Position numbers and translations under genes: made by a program
DNA from: Bacteroidota bacterium
Lineage (GTDB): Bacteria > Bacteroidota > Bacteroidia > Flavobacteriales_F > PHOS-HE28
Direction of reading: 5' to 3'
Assembly: GCA_014584605.1 (NCBI GenBank)
Contig: JACTMO010000083.1
Coordinates: 1 to 64,000, forward strand
DNA: 64,000 bases
Part shown: positions 19,265 through 27,428 of the stretch, one piece after another
How the letters are laid out: each line of letters opens with the position of its first letter
Numbering within the stretch: position 1 is the stretch's first letter
Notes under the pieces: generated by a model
Told to the model about the DNA's origin: nothing
The model's input: only the letters and a program-made list of their open reading frames with translations
The model's database searches: none

Positions 19265-19882
19265 ATGATCCGGACCACACGCACCCTCGCGGCCATCGCC
19301 TGCGCCCTTTCGCTCGTCATGTGCAATGAAGCACCACCCAGCGGGGCCCATACCCCACCGGGCGCCCCGACCGAAGTACCCGACAGCAGCGCCCACCGCC
19401 ACGACCACGGCGCGACGATGACCGCCGAAGACAGCGCGTCGTACATCAGCAAGCGGATCACCGTCTCCGGCGATGTGGAGCATGAGCTCACGCTCACGGT
19501 GGACTCGCTCAAGGCCATGAACGTGGCCACCATCGAGGACTTCGCCGTGGTGTGCCAGAGCGGCGACAGCACCCAGAAGGACCTCACCTGCAAAGGCGTG
19601 CTGCTGAAGGACATCCTGGACAAGGCCGCCATCGCCCAGCGCAACCACAAGGACCGCAACTTCTACATCGTGGCCCGCGCCTCGGACGGATACATGGCCA
19701 CCTTCTCCTGGGCCGAGCTGTACAACAACCCGGCGGGCGCCGGTGTGTACGTGATCTTCGAGGAGAACGGGGAGCCGATCAAGGCCCAGGGTGACATGGT
19801 CCTGATCAGCCGGACGGACATCAAGACCGGGCCGCGCCACGTGTACTGGCTGAAGGGGATCGAGGTGCACCGCGTGGGGTGA
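19265..19882 (+). CDS. putative lipoprotein with oxidoreductase molybdopterin-binding (SUOX)-like domain
   Basis: Lipobox LSLVMCN; ITVSGDVEHELTLTVDSLKAM...VVCQSGDSTQKDLTCKGVLLKDILDKAAI...GYMATFSWAELYNNPAG resembles small Moco-fold proteins. Confidence 0.7.
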   Translation: MIRTTRTLAAIACALSLVMCNEAPPSGAHTPPGAPTEVPDSSAHRHDHGATMTAEDSASYISKRITVSGDVEHELTLTVDSLKAMNVATIEDFAVVCQSGDSTQKDLTCKGVLLKDILDKAAIAQRNHKDRNFYIVARASDGYMATFSWAELYNNPAGAGVYVIFEENGEPIKAQGDMVLISRTDIKTGPRHVYWLKGIEVHRVG

Positions 19883-19926
19883 CGCAGGCCGGTCCAAGCG
19901 CGCGACGAAGCCCCTATCCTTGCTCC

Positions 19927-20364
19927 ATGGAGACCACCGTGGAGGAACGCGCGTCCTGGATGCGCCGCTGCATCGAGCTGGCCCGTGTGGCCAAGGAGCG
20001 CGGCGAAAGCGCGGTGGGCGCGGTGATCGTGCGAAACGGTGAAGTGGTCGCTGAGGGCATTGAATCGAGCAAAGGCAAGCAGGACGTAACCCGCCATGCC
20101 GAGGTGGAGGCCCTCACCGCTGCCCGAAAGGTGCTTGGCACCGCCGATCTCTCCGATTGCATCCTCGCCACCACCCACGAGCCGTGCATCATGTGCTCCT
20201 ATGTGATCCGCCACCACCGTATACCGCTGGTCGTTTTCGGCGTGGCCACGGGTGAGATCGGCGGGTACAGCTCGGAACTGGCCGTACTCAAGGGCCGCAC
20301 CGTGCAGCGCTGGGGCGAGCCGCCCCAAGTGATCGGCGGGGTGTTGGAGGATGCGGACGGCTGA
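19927..20364 (+). CDS. nucleoside deaminase (CMP/dCMP/guanine deaminase family)
   Basis: HAEVEALTAA and PCIMCSYVI zinc motifs. Confidence 0.92.
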   Translation: METTVEERASWMRRCIELARVAKERGESAVGAVIVRNGEVVAEGIESSKGKQDVTRHAEVEALTAARKVLGTADLSDCILATTHEPCIMCSYVIRHHRIPLVVFGVATGEIGGYSSELAVLKGRTVQRWGEPPQVIGGVLEDADG

Positions 20365-20440
20365 CCATGCGACGACTTGGCATTGGGGTGTGCCTCGGGT
20401 CGATAAGAAAGGTGAACCATCGACCCCAAAGTGGATACGT

Positions 20441-20470
20441 ATTTGCGCAAATTGCAGTTCATTGCGCAAT
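20441..20470. promoter_or_regulatory. two perfect palindromes sharing a TTGCGCAA core, 19 bp apart
   Basis: ATTTGCGCAAAT (20441-20452) and ATTGCGCAAT (20461-20470). Confidence 0.5.
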
Positions 20471-20658
20471 CGTGGCACGAGAATGGATGAACACGCCAAT
20501 GGACCGGTCCGTCCATCGCAAGCGCAGAACAGGCTTGATGGACCGAGCCCTGCCAACACGGGCACTCCTCCGATCACGGACCCTTCGGAACTGACCAGTA
20601 CTGAACCTGCCGAATTCCAAGCAGCAACAACCGACCATACCCGACCAAGAACGCACCG

Positions 20659-22731
20659 ATGACCAAGCACTACATGCTTTCCCTTATCTGTGGCCTTTGT
20701 CTGGCCTCAGCTTCATCCGGGCAAACCATCGTCACCGTGTCCGGCACGGGGGCTTCCGGGTTTTCGGGAGACGGCGGTCCTGCCGTTGATGCTCAATTGC
20801 ATGACCCCACCTGCGTGACCAGGGACCTGTATGGCAATCTTTACATCGCCGATCGCTTCAACCACCGTGTACGACGGGTGGATGCCAACACCGGGGTCAT
20901 TACCACCGTGGTCGGCACCGGCGTGGCGGGCTATTCCGGAGATGGTGGCCCGGCACTCGACGCACTCCTGCATGATCCGATCGGACTGGCCGTCGGGCCG
21001 GACGGCACCATCTACGTGGCGGACAACCTCAATGACTGCATCCGCAAGATCGACCCATCCGGGATCATTTCCACCTACGCCGGCACGGGCACGGCAGGCT
21101 ATTCCGGCGACAGCGGCCCCGCCACGGCCGGGCAGCTCCATGGGCCTTGGGGCTTGGCGCTGGACAGCGAGGACAACTTGTACATCGCCGACCGGGAGAA
21201 TGATCGCGTGCGCATGGTGGCCCACGCTACAGGCACCATCACTACCGTGGCGGGAACGGGTACCGCGGGCTATTCGGGCAATGGCGGACCGGCCACGGCA
21301 GCAAATTTCAACAAGCCCATTTCCGTGGCCCTGGACACGGCCGGGAACCTTTTCATCGCCGATGAGGACAACCACCGCGTGCGGAAGGTCTTCGCCTCCA
21401 CGGGCTTCGTGGAGAAGATCGCCGGCACCGGTACCGGCGGGTACAACGGCGACGGCATAGCGGCGGGGAGCGCCCGGCTCAACTACCCGAGCGGCGTGGG
21501 GGTGGACAATGCCGGGAATGTGTACATCGGTGATCGCGTCAACCACAGGATCCGCAAGGTGAACACCTCGGGGATCATCTCCACCATTGCGGGCACGGGG
21601 AACGTGGGCTTCAGCGGCGATGGCGGCAACGCCACCAGCGCCATGCTCAACTATCCCCGGAACCTGTTCGCGGATGGCTCGGGAAATATCTACTTCGGCG
21701 ATACCGGGAATGACAGGGTCCGGAAGATCACTTACTGCCACCTGCCGGACATTCCGGTCCTCGCCGCTTCCCAAGCGGTGATCTGCGGCGGTGAAAGCAC
21801 CATCTTGTCCATCGCCTCCGGGGATCTGAACGACGCGGCCGAATGGAACTGGTACAGCGGCTCCTGCGGAGGGATCCTGGTGGGCTCAGGCGACTCCATC
21901 ACCGTTTCGCCGGCCAGTACGACCAGCTACTTTGTTCGGGGCGAAGGCGGATGTGCCACGCCCTACGGCTGCGGCACGGTGACCATCCAAGTGCAGCAGG
22001 CACCCGACCAGCCCTCGGCCATCGTTGGCGATAGCACCATCTGCGCGGGCAGCAGTGCCACCTACTCGATCCCCGGCGTCCCCGGTGCAACATCGTATAC
22101 ATGGACCCTGCCCCAGGGCTGGACCGGAACCTCCAACACGACCAGTGTCGCAGCCACGGCCGGAACCACGGGAGGCATGCTTTCCGTGGTGGCGAACAAC
22201 AGCTGTGGCAGCAGCCCTGCACAAACCTTCGAGGTGGCCACCGTGCAGGCGGACACCGCCGTGTCCCTGTTGGACGGAGATCTCTCGGTTTCGGCGACGG
22301 CGGATGCCTACCAATGGCTTACCTGCCCGTCCATGGACCCGATCGTCGGCGCCACCGGCCCTTCCTTCACGCCCGACCAGAACGGCAGTTACGCGGTGAC
22401 CGTGACCATGGACGGATGCAGCCTGACCTCCGGCTGCCACGAAGTGCTCACCACGGGCCTTCCTGAACCGCCTTCCAGTGGGTCGGTATCGGTTGCGCCG
22501 AACCCCACGAACGGCCGGATCACCATCACCGCCGCGGGGATCGGGACAGGCATGTATCAGGTGGAGCTCTTCGACCTGTTGGGCCAACAGCTGCGCGTGT
22601 CCACGCTCCGGATCAACGGAGATCAAGCGGTCACCCAGTTCGACCTCACGGGCTTCCCCGACGGGATCTATTGGGTGCGCCTCGGTTCAAGCTCTGGCAG
22701 CCGGGTGGTGAAGGTGCAGAAAATACATTGA
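20659..22731 (+). CDS. NHL-repeat secreted protein with T9SS type A sorting domain
   Basis: Multiple GTG.AGYSGDGGPA...LYIADR.N.RVRKV repeats; C-terminus SVAPNPTNGRITI...YWVRLGSSSGSRVVKVQKIH. Confidence 0.9.
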   Translation: MTKHYMLSLICGLCLASASSGQTIVTVSGTGASGFSGDGGPAVDAQLHDPTCVTRDLYGNLYIADRFNHRVRRVDANTGVITTVVGTGVAGYSGDGGPALDALLHDPIGLAVGPDGTIYVADNLNDCIRKIDPSGIISTYAGTGTAGYSGDSGPATAGQLHGPWGLALDSEDNLYIADRENDRVRMVAHATGTITTVAGTGTAGYSGNGGPATAANFNKPISVALDTAGNLFIADEDNHRVRKVFASTGFVEKIAGTGTGGYNGDGIAAGSARLNYPSGVGVDNAGNVYIGDRVNHRIRKVNTSGIISTIAGTGNVGFSGDGGNATSAMLNYPRNLFADGSGNIYFGDTGNDRVRKITYCHLPDIPVLAASQAVICGGESTILSIASGDLNDAAEWNWYSGSCGGILVGSGDSITVSPASTTSYFVRGEGGCATPYGCGTVTIQVQQAPDQPSAIVGDSTICAGSSATYSIPGVPGATSYTWTLPQGWTGTSNTTSVAATAGTTGGMLSVVANNSCGSSPAQTFEVATVQADTAVSLLDGDLSVSATADAYQWLTCPSMDPIVGATGPSFTPDQNGSYAVTVTMDGCSLTSGCHEVLTTGLPEPPSSGSVSVAPNPTNGRITITAAGIGTGMYQVELFDLLGQQLRVSTLRINGDQAVTQFDLTGFPDGIYWVRLGSSSGSRVVKVQKIH

Positions 22732-22760
22732 GCGCCATTCTGCAACGCGCTTGAAGATCG

Positions 22761-22794
22761 GGACGCCGCACTTCCATCGGAAGCTGCGGCGTCC
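22761..22794 (+). terminator. strong hairpin after the NHL-repeat gene
   Basis: GGACGCCGCACTTCC-atc-GGAAGCTGCGGCGTCC, 15 bp with one bulge; no clear T-tract. Confidence 0.6.
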
Positions 22795-22945
22795 TCGCAT
22801 TCATGGGTGCGACCTGAACCGAAAGGGCCACCACTGCCCAAGGCGGTAACAAGCTCCGTCCGCATCCGGCGACCACCTTGGGCCACCGCGACACCGACAC
22901 GCTTCTTGTGGCCATGATCCCCCTATCCCCGCACAATGCTTGTTT

Positions 22946-22978
22946 TGAGTTTCCTAAAGTTGTACTTTAGAATTCTCA
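22946..22978. repeat. left 33-nt compound palindrome bracketing the AAA ATPase ORF
   Basis: TGAG-TTTC-CTAAAGT-TGT-ACTTTAG-AATT-CTCA; 27/33 identical to 24170-24202. Confidence 0.92.
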
Positions 22979-22981
22979 AAG

Positions 22982-24172
22982 ATGAGATACACCGACCGCG
23001 ACCTAGGGAAGGTCCTGCTGAAGGCCTCCCGCTCCTTTCCTGCCGTGGTGCTCACGGGGCCGCGCAGGGCTGGCAAGACCATGCTGCTGCGCAAGCTCTT
23101 CCCCAAGGCCTCGTACACCCTGCTGGAGGACCCCGACGTGATCGCCCGCATGCGTGCCGATCCCCAGGGCTTCCTTGATGAGCTGAAGCTGCCCGCCATC
23201 CTCGACGAGGTGCAGCACGTGCCGGAGCTGTTCTCGTACGTGCGCTCGCGCATCGACCGCAACCCGCGACGCACGGGCCAGTGGTTCCTCACCGGTTCGC
23301 AGGAGGCCGCGCTGATGAGCGGCGTCACCGAATCGATGGCGGGGCGCGCGGCTGTGCTGCAGCTCTACCCCCTGTCCGTCACCGAATCGTCGCGTGTGGG
23401 TTTGCTGTACGGCGGATACCCCGAGGCCGTGGCACGCCCCAAAGGCGCCGGGCTCTGGTTCAGCAGCTATGTGCAGACCTACCTGGAACGCGATGTGCGG
23501 GCGGTGACCAACGTGCGCGACCTGGCCACCTTCCGGCGGTTCATGGCCCTGCTGGCCACCCGGCACGGTCAGGTGCTCAACCGCACCGAGCTGGCCGCAC
23601 CGCTGGGTGTGAGCGTGCCCACCATCAACCAATGGCTCGGCGTGCTGGAGACCACCCAGCAACTGATCATCGTGCCGCCCTTTTACGAGAACCTGGGCAA
23701 GCGCCTGATCAAGTCGCCCAAGCTGTACTACGCCGACAGCGGCCTGGCCTGCCACCTGCTGGGCATCACCACCGGGGCCGAACTGGAGCGCTCCCCCTTC
23801 CTGGGGGCGCTGTGGGAAGGCTTCGTGGCCTCCGAGCTCATCAAAAGGCAGGTGAACAGCGGCCAGCGACGCGAACTCTACCACTTCCGCGACCAGCAGG
23901 GGTTGGAAGTGGACTTCCTGCTGCCCACGCCCAACGGCGGCGTGGACATGATCGAGTGCAAGGCCACGCGCACCCCCGTACCCGGCATGGCAACGGCCCT
24001 GGCCCAGCTTACCCGCGCCTTCGAGGAAAAGCGCAAGCTCGCACGCCCCGCGCGCTGCTTCATCCTGCACCGAAAAGGCGACCGGCGAACCCCGAGAAGC
24101 CTTGTCCATGGCGTGAAAGCAATGGAGTTGATCGAATGGTTGCGGCCGGGCCGGCTTTCCGGTAGATCATGA
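22982..24172 (+). CDS. AAA family ATPase with DUF4143-type C-terminal domain
   Basis: VVLTGPRRAGKTMLLRKLFP Walker A, PAILDEVQHVPELFSYVR Walker B, LTGSQEAALM, C-terminal LEVDFLLPTPNGGVDMIECKAT nuclease-like motif. Confidence 0.9.
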   Translation: MRYTDRDLGKVLLKASRSFPAVVLTGPRRAGKTMLLRKLFPKASYTLLEDPDVIARMRADPQGFLDELKLPAILDEVQHVPELFSYVRSRIDRNPRRTGQWFLTGSQEAALMSGVTESMAGRAAVLQLYPLSVTESSRVGLLYGGYPEAVARPKGAGLWFSSYVQTYLERDVRAVTNVRDLATFRRFMALLATRHGQVLNRTELAAPLGVSVPTINQWLGVLETTQQLIIVPPFYENLGKRLIKSPKLYYADSGLACHLLGITTGAELERSPFLGALWEGFVASELIKRQVNSGQRRELYHFRDQQGLEVDFLLPTPNGGVDMIECKATRTPVPGMATALAQLTRAFEEKRKLARPARCFILHRKGDRRTPRSLVHGVKAMELIEWLRPGRLSGRS

Positions 24173-24202
24173 GTTATTTAAAGTTGCACTTTAGGAATCT
24201 CA
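24170..24202. repeat. right 33-nt compound palindrome; first 3 nt are the ATPase stop codon
   Basis: TGAG-TTAT-TTAAAGT-TGC-ACTTTAG-GAAT-CTCA. Confidence 0.92.
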
Positions 24203-24441
24203 CAAGACGGGACCAAGTCGTGCGGACTTTCACTGGCCAAGAACAACGCCCTTCACGAGCGTTCGTGGATCATGATGGCAAAGCCATGGCGGCTGCACGG
24301 GCATAGCGGTCGCGCGATGGAGGACCGGCCCTTGTGGCCGGATCCCGGCCGATGAGGTGCGTGGACGGGAAACGCGGTATCTTCGGGTTCGGCGATCCTT
24401 CGCATCGATCCTGGCAACCCCGCTCACCGGAACCATGCACG

Positions 24442-25251
24442 ATGAACAGCGCGGACCTGTTCATTCCGACCGACCCCACCGAGAAGCGTTTCATCCGCTG
24501 CATCTGGCGTGTCGAGGAGCTTCACCGGCGGCCCTGCACCGAGACCATCCTGCCGAAGGGGACCGTTGAGCTCATCTTCAACTTCTCCGACCGGATCACG
24601 CACGTGGACCTGGAGACCGGCACCGCGACGGTGTTGCCCGACCTCTTCATCAACGGTATCAACTTCAAGCCGTTCCAACTGCAGAAACAGGGGGGGCAGC
24701 ACTTCCTCGGGATCCAGCTCACCACCTTCGGGATGCGCGGCCTGTTCGGGGCGGGTGTCGGGACCTACCATGACAAGGTGATCGAAGGTGCGCACGTGTG
24801 CCGGTCGCTGCATGCGTTGTTCGGCCAGGTGCAGGCGCGCAAGGCGTTCAGCGAACAGGTGATGGTGATCCGGGCGTGGCTGGAGCGGCGGATCGCGGCC
24901 TCCCGGTCCAGCGACCGCGTCGGGCGGATGCATGACCTGTTCTCCTTTGACCGGCCCGGCGAGCTGGACGTGGCACGGCTTTGCCGGGAGAAGGGCGTCA
25001 GCGACCGGCAACTGCGGCGGCTCTCCACGGAATGGCTGGGCATGAACACCGAGACCTTCCTGCTGTACCGCAAGTACCGCGCGGCCCTGCACCTGTTGCA
25101 CCGCACCGGCTTTTCCCTCGGCCAGGTGGGCCTGGAGGCGGGCTACTACGACCAGTCGCATTTCATCCGCGAGTTCCGCGCCTTCACCGGCATGACCCCC
25201 ACCGCCTACCGGGCTTCGGTCACCGGGCTGCCGGGCCACATCCTGGGCTGA
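24442..25251 (+). CDS. AraC family transcriptional regulator
   Basis: C-terminal LDVARLCREKGVSDRQLRRLSTEWLGM...FSLGQVGLEAGYYDQSHFIREFRAFTGMTPTAYR. Confidence 0.92.
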   Translation: MNSADLFIPTDPTEKRFIRCIWRVEELHRRPCTETILPKGTVELIFNFSDRITHVDLETGTATVLPDLFINGINFKPFQLQKQGGQHFLGIQLTTFGMRGLFGAGVGTYHDKVIEGAHVCRSLHALFGQVQARKAFSEQVMVIRAWLERRIAASRSSDRVGRMHDLFSFDRPGELDVARLCREKGVSDRQLRRLSTEWLGMNTETFLLYRKYRAALHLLHRTGFSLGQVGLEAGYYDQSHFIREFRAFTGMTPTAYRASVTGLPGHILG

Positions 25252-25413
25252 GAGCCTGTTTGGGATCTCCAGAACGAAGGACCCCGAGGCTATTTTTTGG
25301 TCAGGCACAGCCAAAAAATCATCGCGTAGCGGTGTCTACGGGATCATTTTTTGGCGAAGCATGGGCGAAAAAGAGACCGGGGGACGAGTTTGAGGAGACC
25401 CCGAACAGGCTCT
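25251..25413. mobile_element. MITE/REP-like non-coding element, 163 bp with 20-bp terminal inverted repeats
   Basis: AGAGCCTGTTTGGGATCTCC (25251-25270) vs GGAGACCCCGAACAGGCTCT (25394-25413), 18/20 paired; internal hairpins ATTTTTTGG/CCAAAAAAT and CGTAG/CTACG. Confidence 0.7.
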
Positions 25414-25488
25414 GTGGCCGGGATGTCCGCTCCGTACAATTCCGGCGGATATGAACGCCCTTGTTTTGGGTCACCATTCCCACGGGCC

Positions 25489-26526
25489 ATGATCCACAAA
25501 TTCTCCCTGATCGAGAAGATCCTGCTGTCGAACGACATCATCCCCCACCCTTTCGCGGATGCCTCCTCCTCGGTGGGGCTGGGCTTCGCCCTGGGCAGTG
25601 CGGTGAAGCTGAAGATCGCCGACCAGCTCACCATGGACCTGAAGGATGTCGGGGCCATCGCCCGCGGGGCCAACGTGAGCGAGGTGGGCGCCGAGTTGAT
25701 CCTGGACTGCCTCGATGCGTTGGGCTACGTGCGCAGGCAGGGCCGCCAATACACCTTCACCAAGCGGGGCCAAAAGGACCTCTCGCCCGATTCGCCGCGG
25801 AACTTCAGGCACTTCATCCTGTTCTGCAACTACCTGTACAAGGGCTACCTGGAACTGGACGAGACCATCCGCGCGGGCAAGCGCGTGCATTCGAGCATGC
25901 TCGATGAGATGACGGACCACGAATGGGAACTGTTCTCCCGGGCCATGATCGACATCTCCCGCACCAACGTCAAGGAGGTGGCCGGGAAGGTCCCGGTCCC
26001 GAAGAGCGCGACCCGGATGCTGGACCTCGGTGGCTCGCACGGGCTGTACAGCATCGAACTGTGCAAGCGCCACCCCCTGCTGAAGGCCACGGTGGTGGAC
26101 CTGCCGCCCGTGAAGAAGTACACCGACGAATGTGTCGCCGCGCACAAGGCAGGCGCGCAGGTTTCCTTCCTGGCCGCCGATTTCATGAAGGACGAGCTGC
26201 CGGCCGGCAACGACCTCATCCTGGCCTTCAACATCATCCACGGCCTGAACCCGGCAGAGAACGAGGCGCTCGCCCAAAAGGTGCACAAGGCGCTCAAGCC
26301 CGGCGGCCTCTACGTGATCCTGGACCAGATCAAGGGCATCGGCGGCGGCTCGCAAATGTCGAAGGCCACCACCTCGTACATGGCGCTGAACCTGCTGCAC
26401 CAGGCGGGCGGCAAGACCTACTCGAAGGACGAGGTGGATGCGTTCACCAAGAAGGCCGGGTTCAGCAGCACCACGCTCAAGAAATTGAACGCACCGGGCT
26501 TCGGGGTGGTCATCTGTACACGGTAG
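25489..26526 (+). CDS. class I SAM-dependent O-methyltransferase (dimerization plus methyltransferase domains)
   Basis: TRMLDLGGSHGLYSIELCKRHPLLKATVVDLPPV...LILAFNIIHGLNPAENEAL. Confidence 0.88.
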   Translation: MIHKFSLIEKILLSNDIIPHPFADASSSVGLGFALGSAVKLKIADQLTMDLKDVGAIARGANVSEVGAELILDCLDALGYVRRQGRQYTFTKRGQKDLSPDSPRNFRHFILFCNYLYKGYLELDETIRAGKRVHSSMLDEMTDHEWELFSRAMIDISRTNVKEVAGKVPVPKSATRMLDLGGSHGLYSIELCKRHPLLKATVVDLPPVKKYTDECVAAHKAGAQVSFLAADFMKDELPAGNDLILAFNIIHGLNPAENEALAQKVHKALKPGGLYVILDQIKGIGGGSQMSKATTSYMALNLLHQAGGKTYSKDEVDAFTKKAGFSSTTLKKLNAPGFGVVICTR

Positions 26527-26535
26527 GCCGGGACA

Positions 26536-26559
26536 ACCGCATCACACAGCTGATGCGGT
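26536..26559 (+). terminator. perfect 9-bp hairpin after the methyltransferase gene
   Basis: ACCGCATCA-CACAGC-TGATGCGGT. Confidence 0.5.
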
Positions 26560-26645
26560 CGGCGCGGCATGTGCGATACATCGCCTGACGCGCAGGCCGG
26601 AGCGGGAAGCCACCCGGACCGAACAGATCCCCGGTCGCAGGTGGA

Positions 26646-26850
26646 TCAGCTGAGGGCCCCCTTCACCTGCCAGGTCGTGACCACGAACAGGAAGAAGCGG
26701 TAAGCGTTGAGCGCGGCCACCATGGCCGCGAGGGCGAGCACGGCCCGCCAGGCACTGCCCGCCGCGGTGCACCCGTAGAACCGGCGCCCGGCCTGAAAGA
26801 ACAACCTGAGGTTCAGCACTACGGCCACCGCGCTCAGGAAGTCAAGGTCG
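26646..26850 (-). pseudogene. 5'-truncated membrane protein remnant
   Basis: Minus-strand reading FLSAVAVVLNLRLFFQAGRRFYGCTAAGSAWRAVLALAAMVAALNAYRFFLFVVTTWQVKGALS*; hydrophobic C-terminal-like segment, possibly DUF3667-like; upstream end approximate. Confidence 0.4.
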
Positions 26851-27365
26851 TACAAGGCCTGCGGATCCCCGTCGACACCCTGTTCGTCCGCACGCTCGTT
26901 GACCTCAGCCAACAATCCAAGGTGGACCTGGTGCAGTTCCATTGGCCGAACGTCATGTTCGGGCAGTTGACCTACGACCCGGCCACGCACGGCAACCTGC
27001 CGCCCGCGGAGATCCTCCACCTGGGTGCGCAAGTCGGCTACCTCAGCATGTTCCAGTTCAACCTGTCCCCCGTCGGGCTCTTCACCCGGAATGCGATCGA
27101 CAGCCTGTGCCTGCCGACCGCAGTAACGGAACCCAGCGCGGAACCCGCCGTCCGGGTCCATCCGAACCCGGCCCGGGATTTCATCCGCGTCAGCGGCGCC
27201 CCCGAACTTGAACGTGCCACCATCCTGGACCTGACGGGCAAGGTCGTCCTGGAGGCCAACGGTACCGACCGCATCGCCCTGACCGGTCTTCGGAACGGGG
27301 CCTACCTCCTGCGGATCGAAATGGCGAACAGCGCCCTGATCCACGAACTCTTCATCAAGGAGTGA
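26840..27365 (+). pseudogene. 5'-truncated T9SS-sorted protein (C-terminal fragment)
   Basis: Frame open without ATG or signal peptide (...VPVDTLFVRTLVDLSQQSKVDLVQFHWPN...) ending in T9SS-like VRVHPNPARDFIRVSGAPELERATILDLTGKVVLEAN...GAYLLRIEMANSALIHELFIKE; start approximate. Confidence 0.6.
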
Positions 27366-27428
27366 TCGACCCGCTCCCGCAGCGTGGCCTTTGACCGTCA
27401 GTCCGGCCTCGCCGGCATCGGCTTTCCG

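Noticed and set aside
17165-19897. 910-aa minus-strand ORF antisense to the TonB receptor
   Set aside because: Same mirror-ORF artefact; the receptor plug and barrel are clear on the plus strand.
20720-21700. Regular DNA repeats at about 165-170 nt, considered as a repeat array
   Set aside because: They translate into NHL beta-propeller repeats within one ORF, so the periodicity is protein-level and not a CRISPR or satellite.
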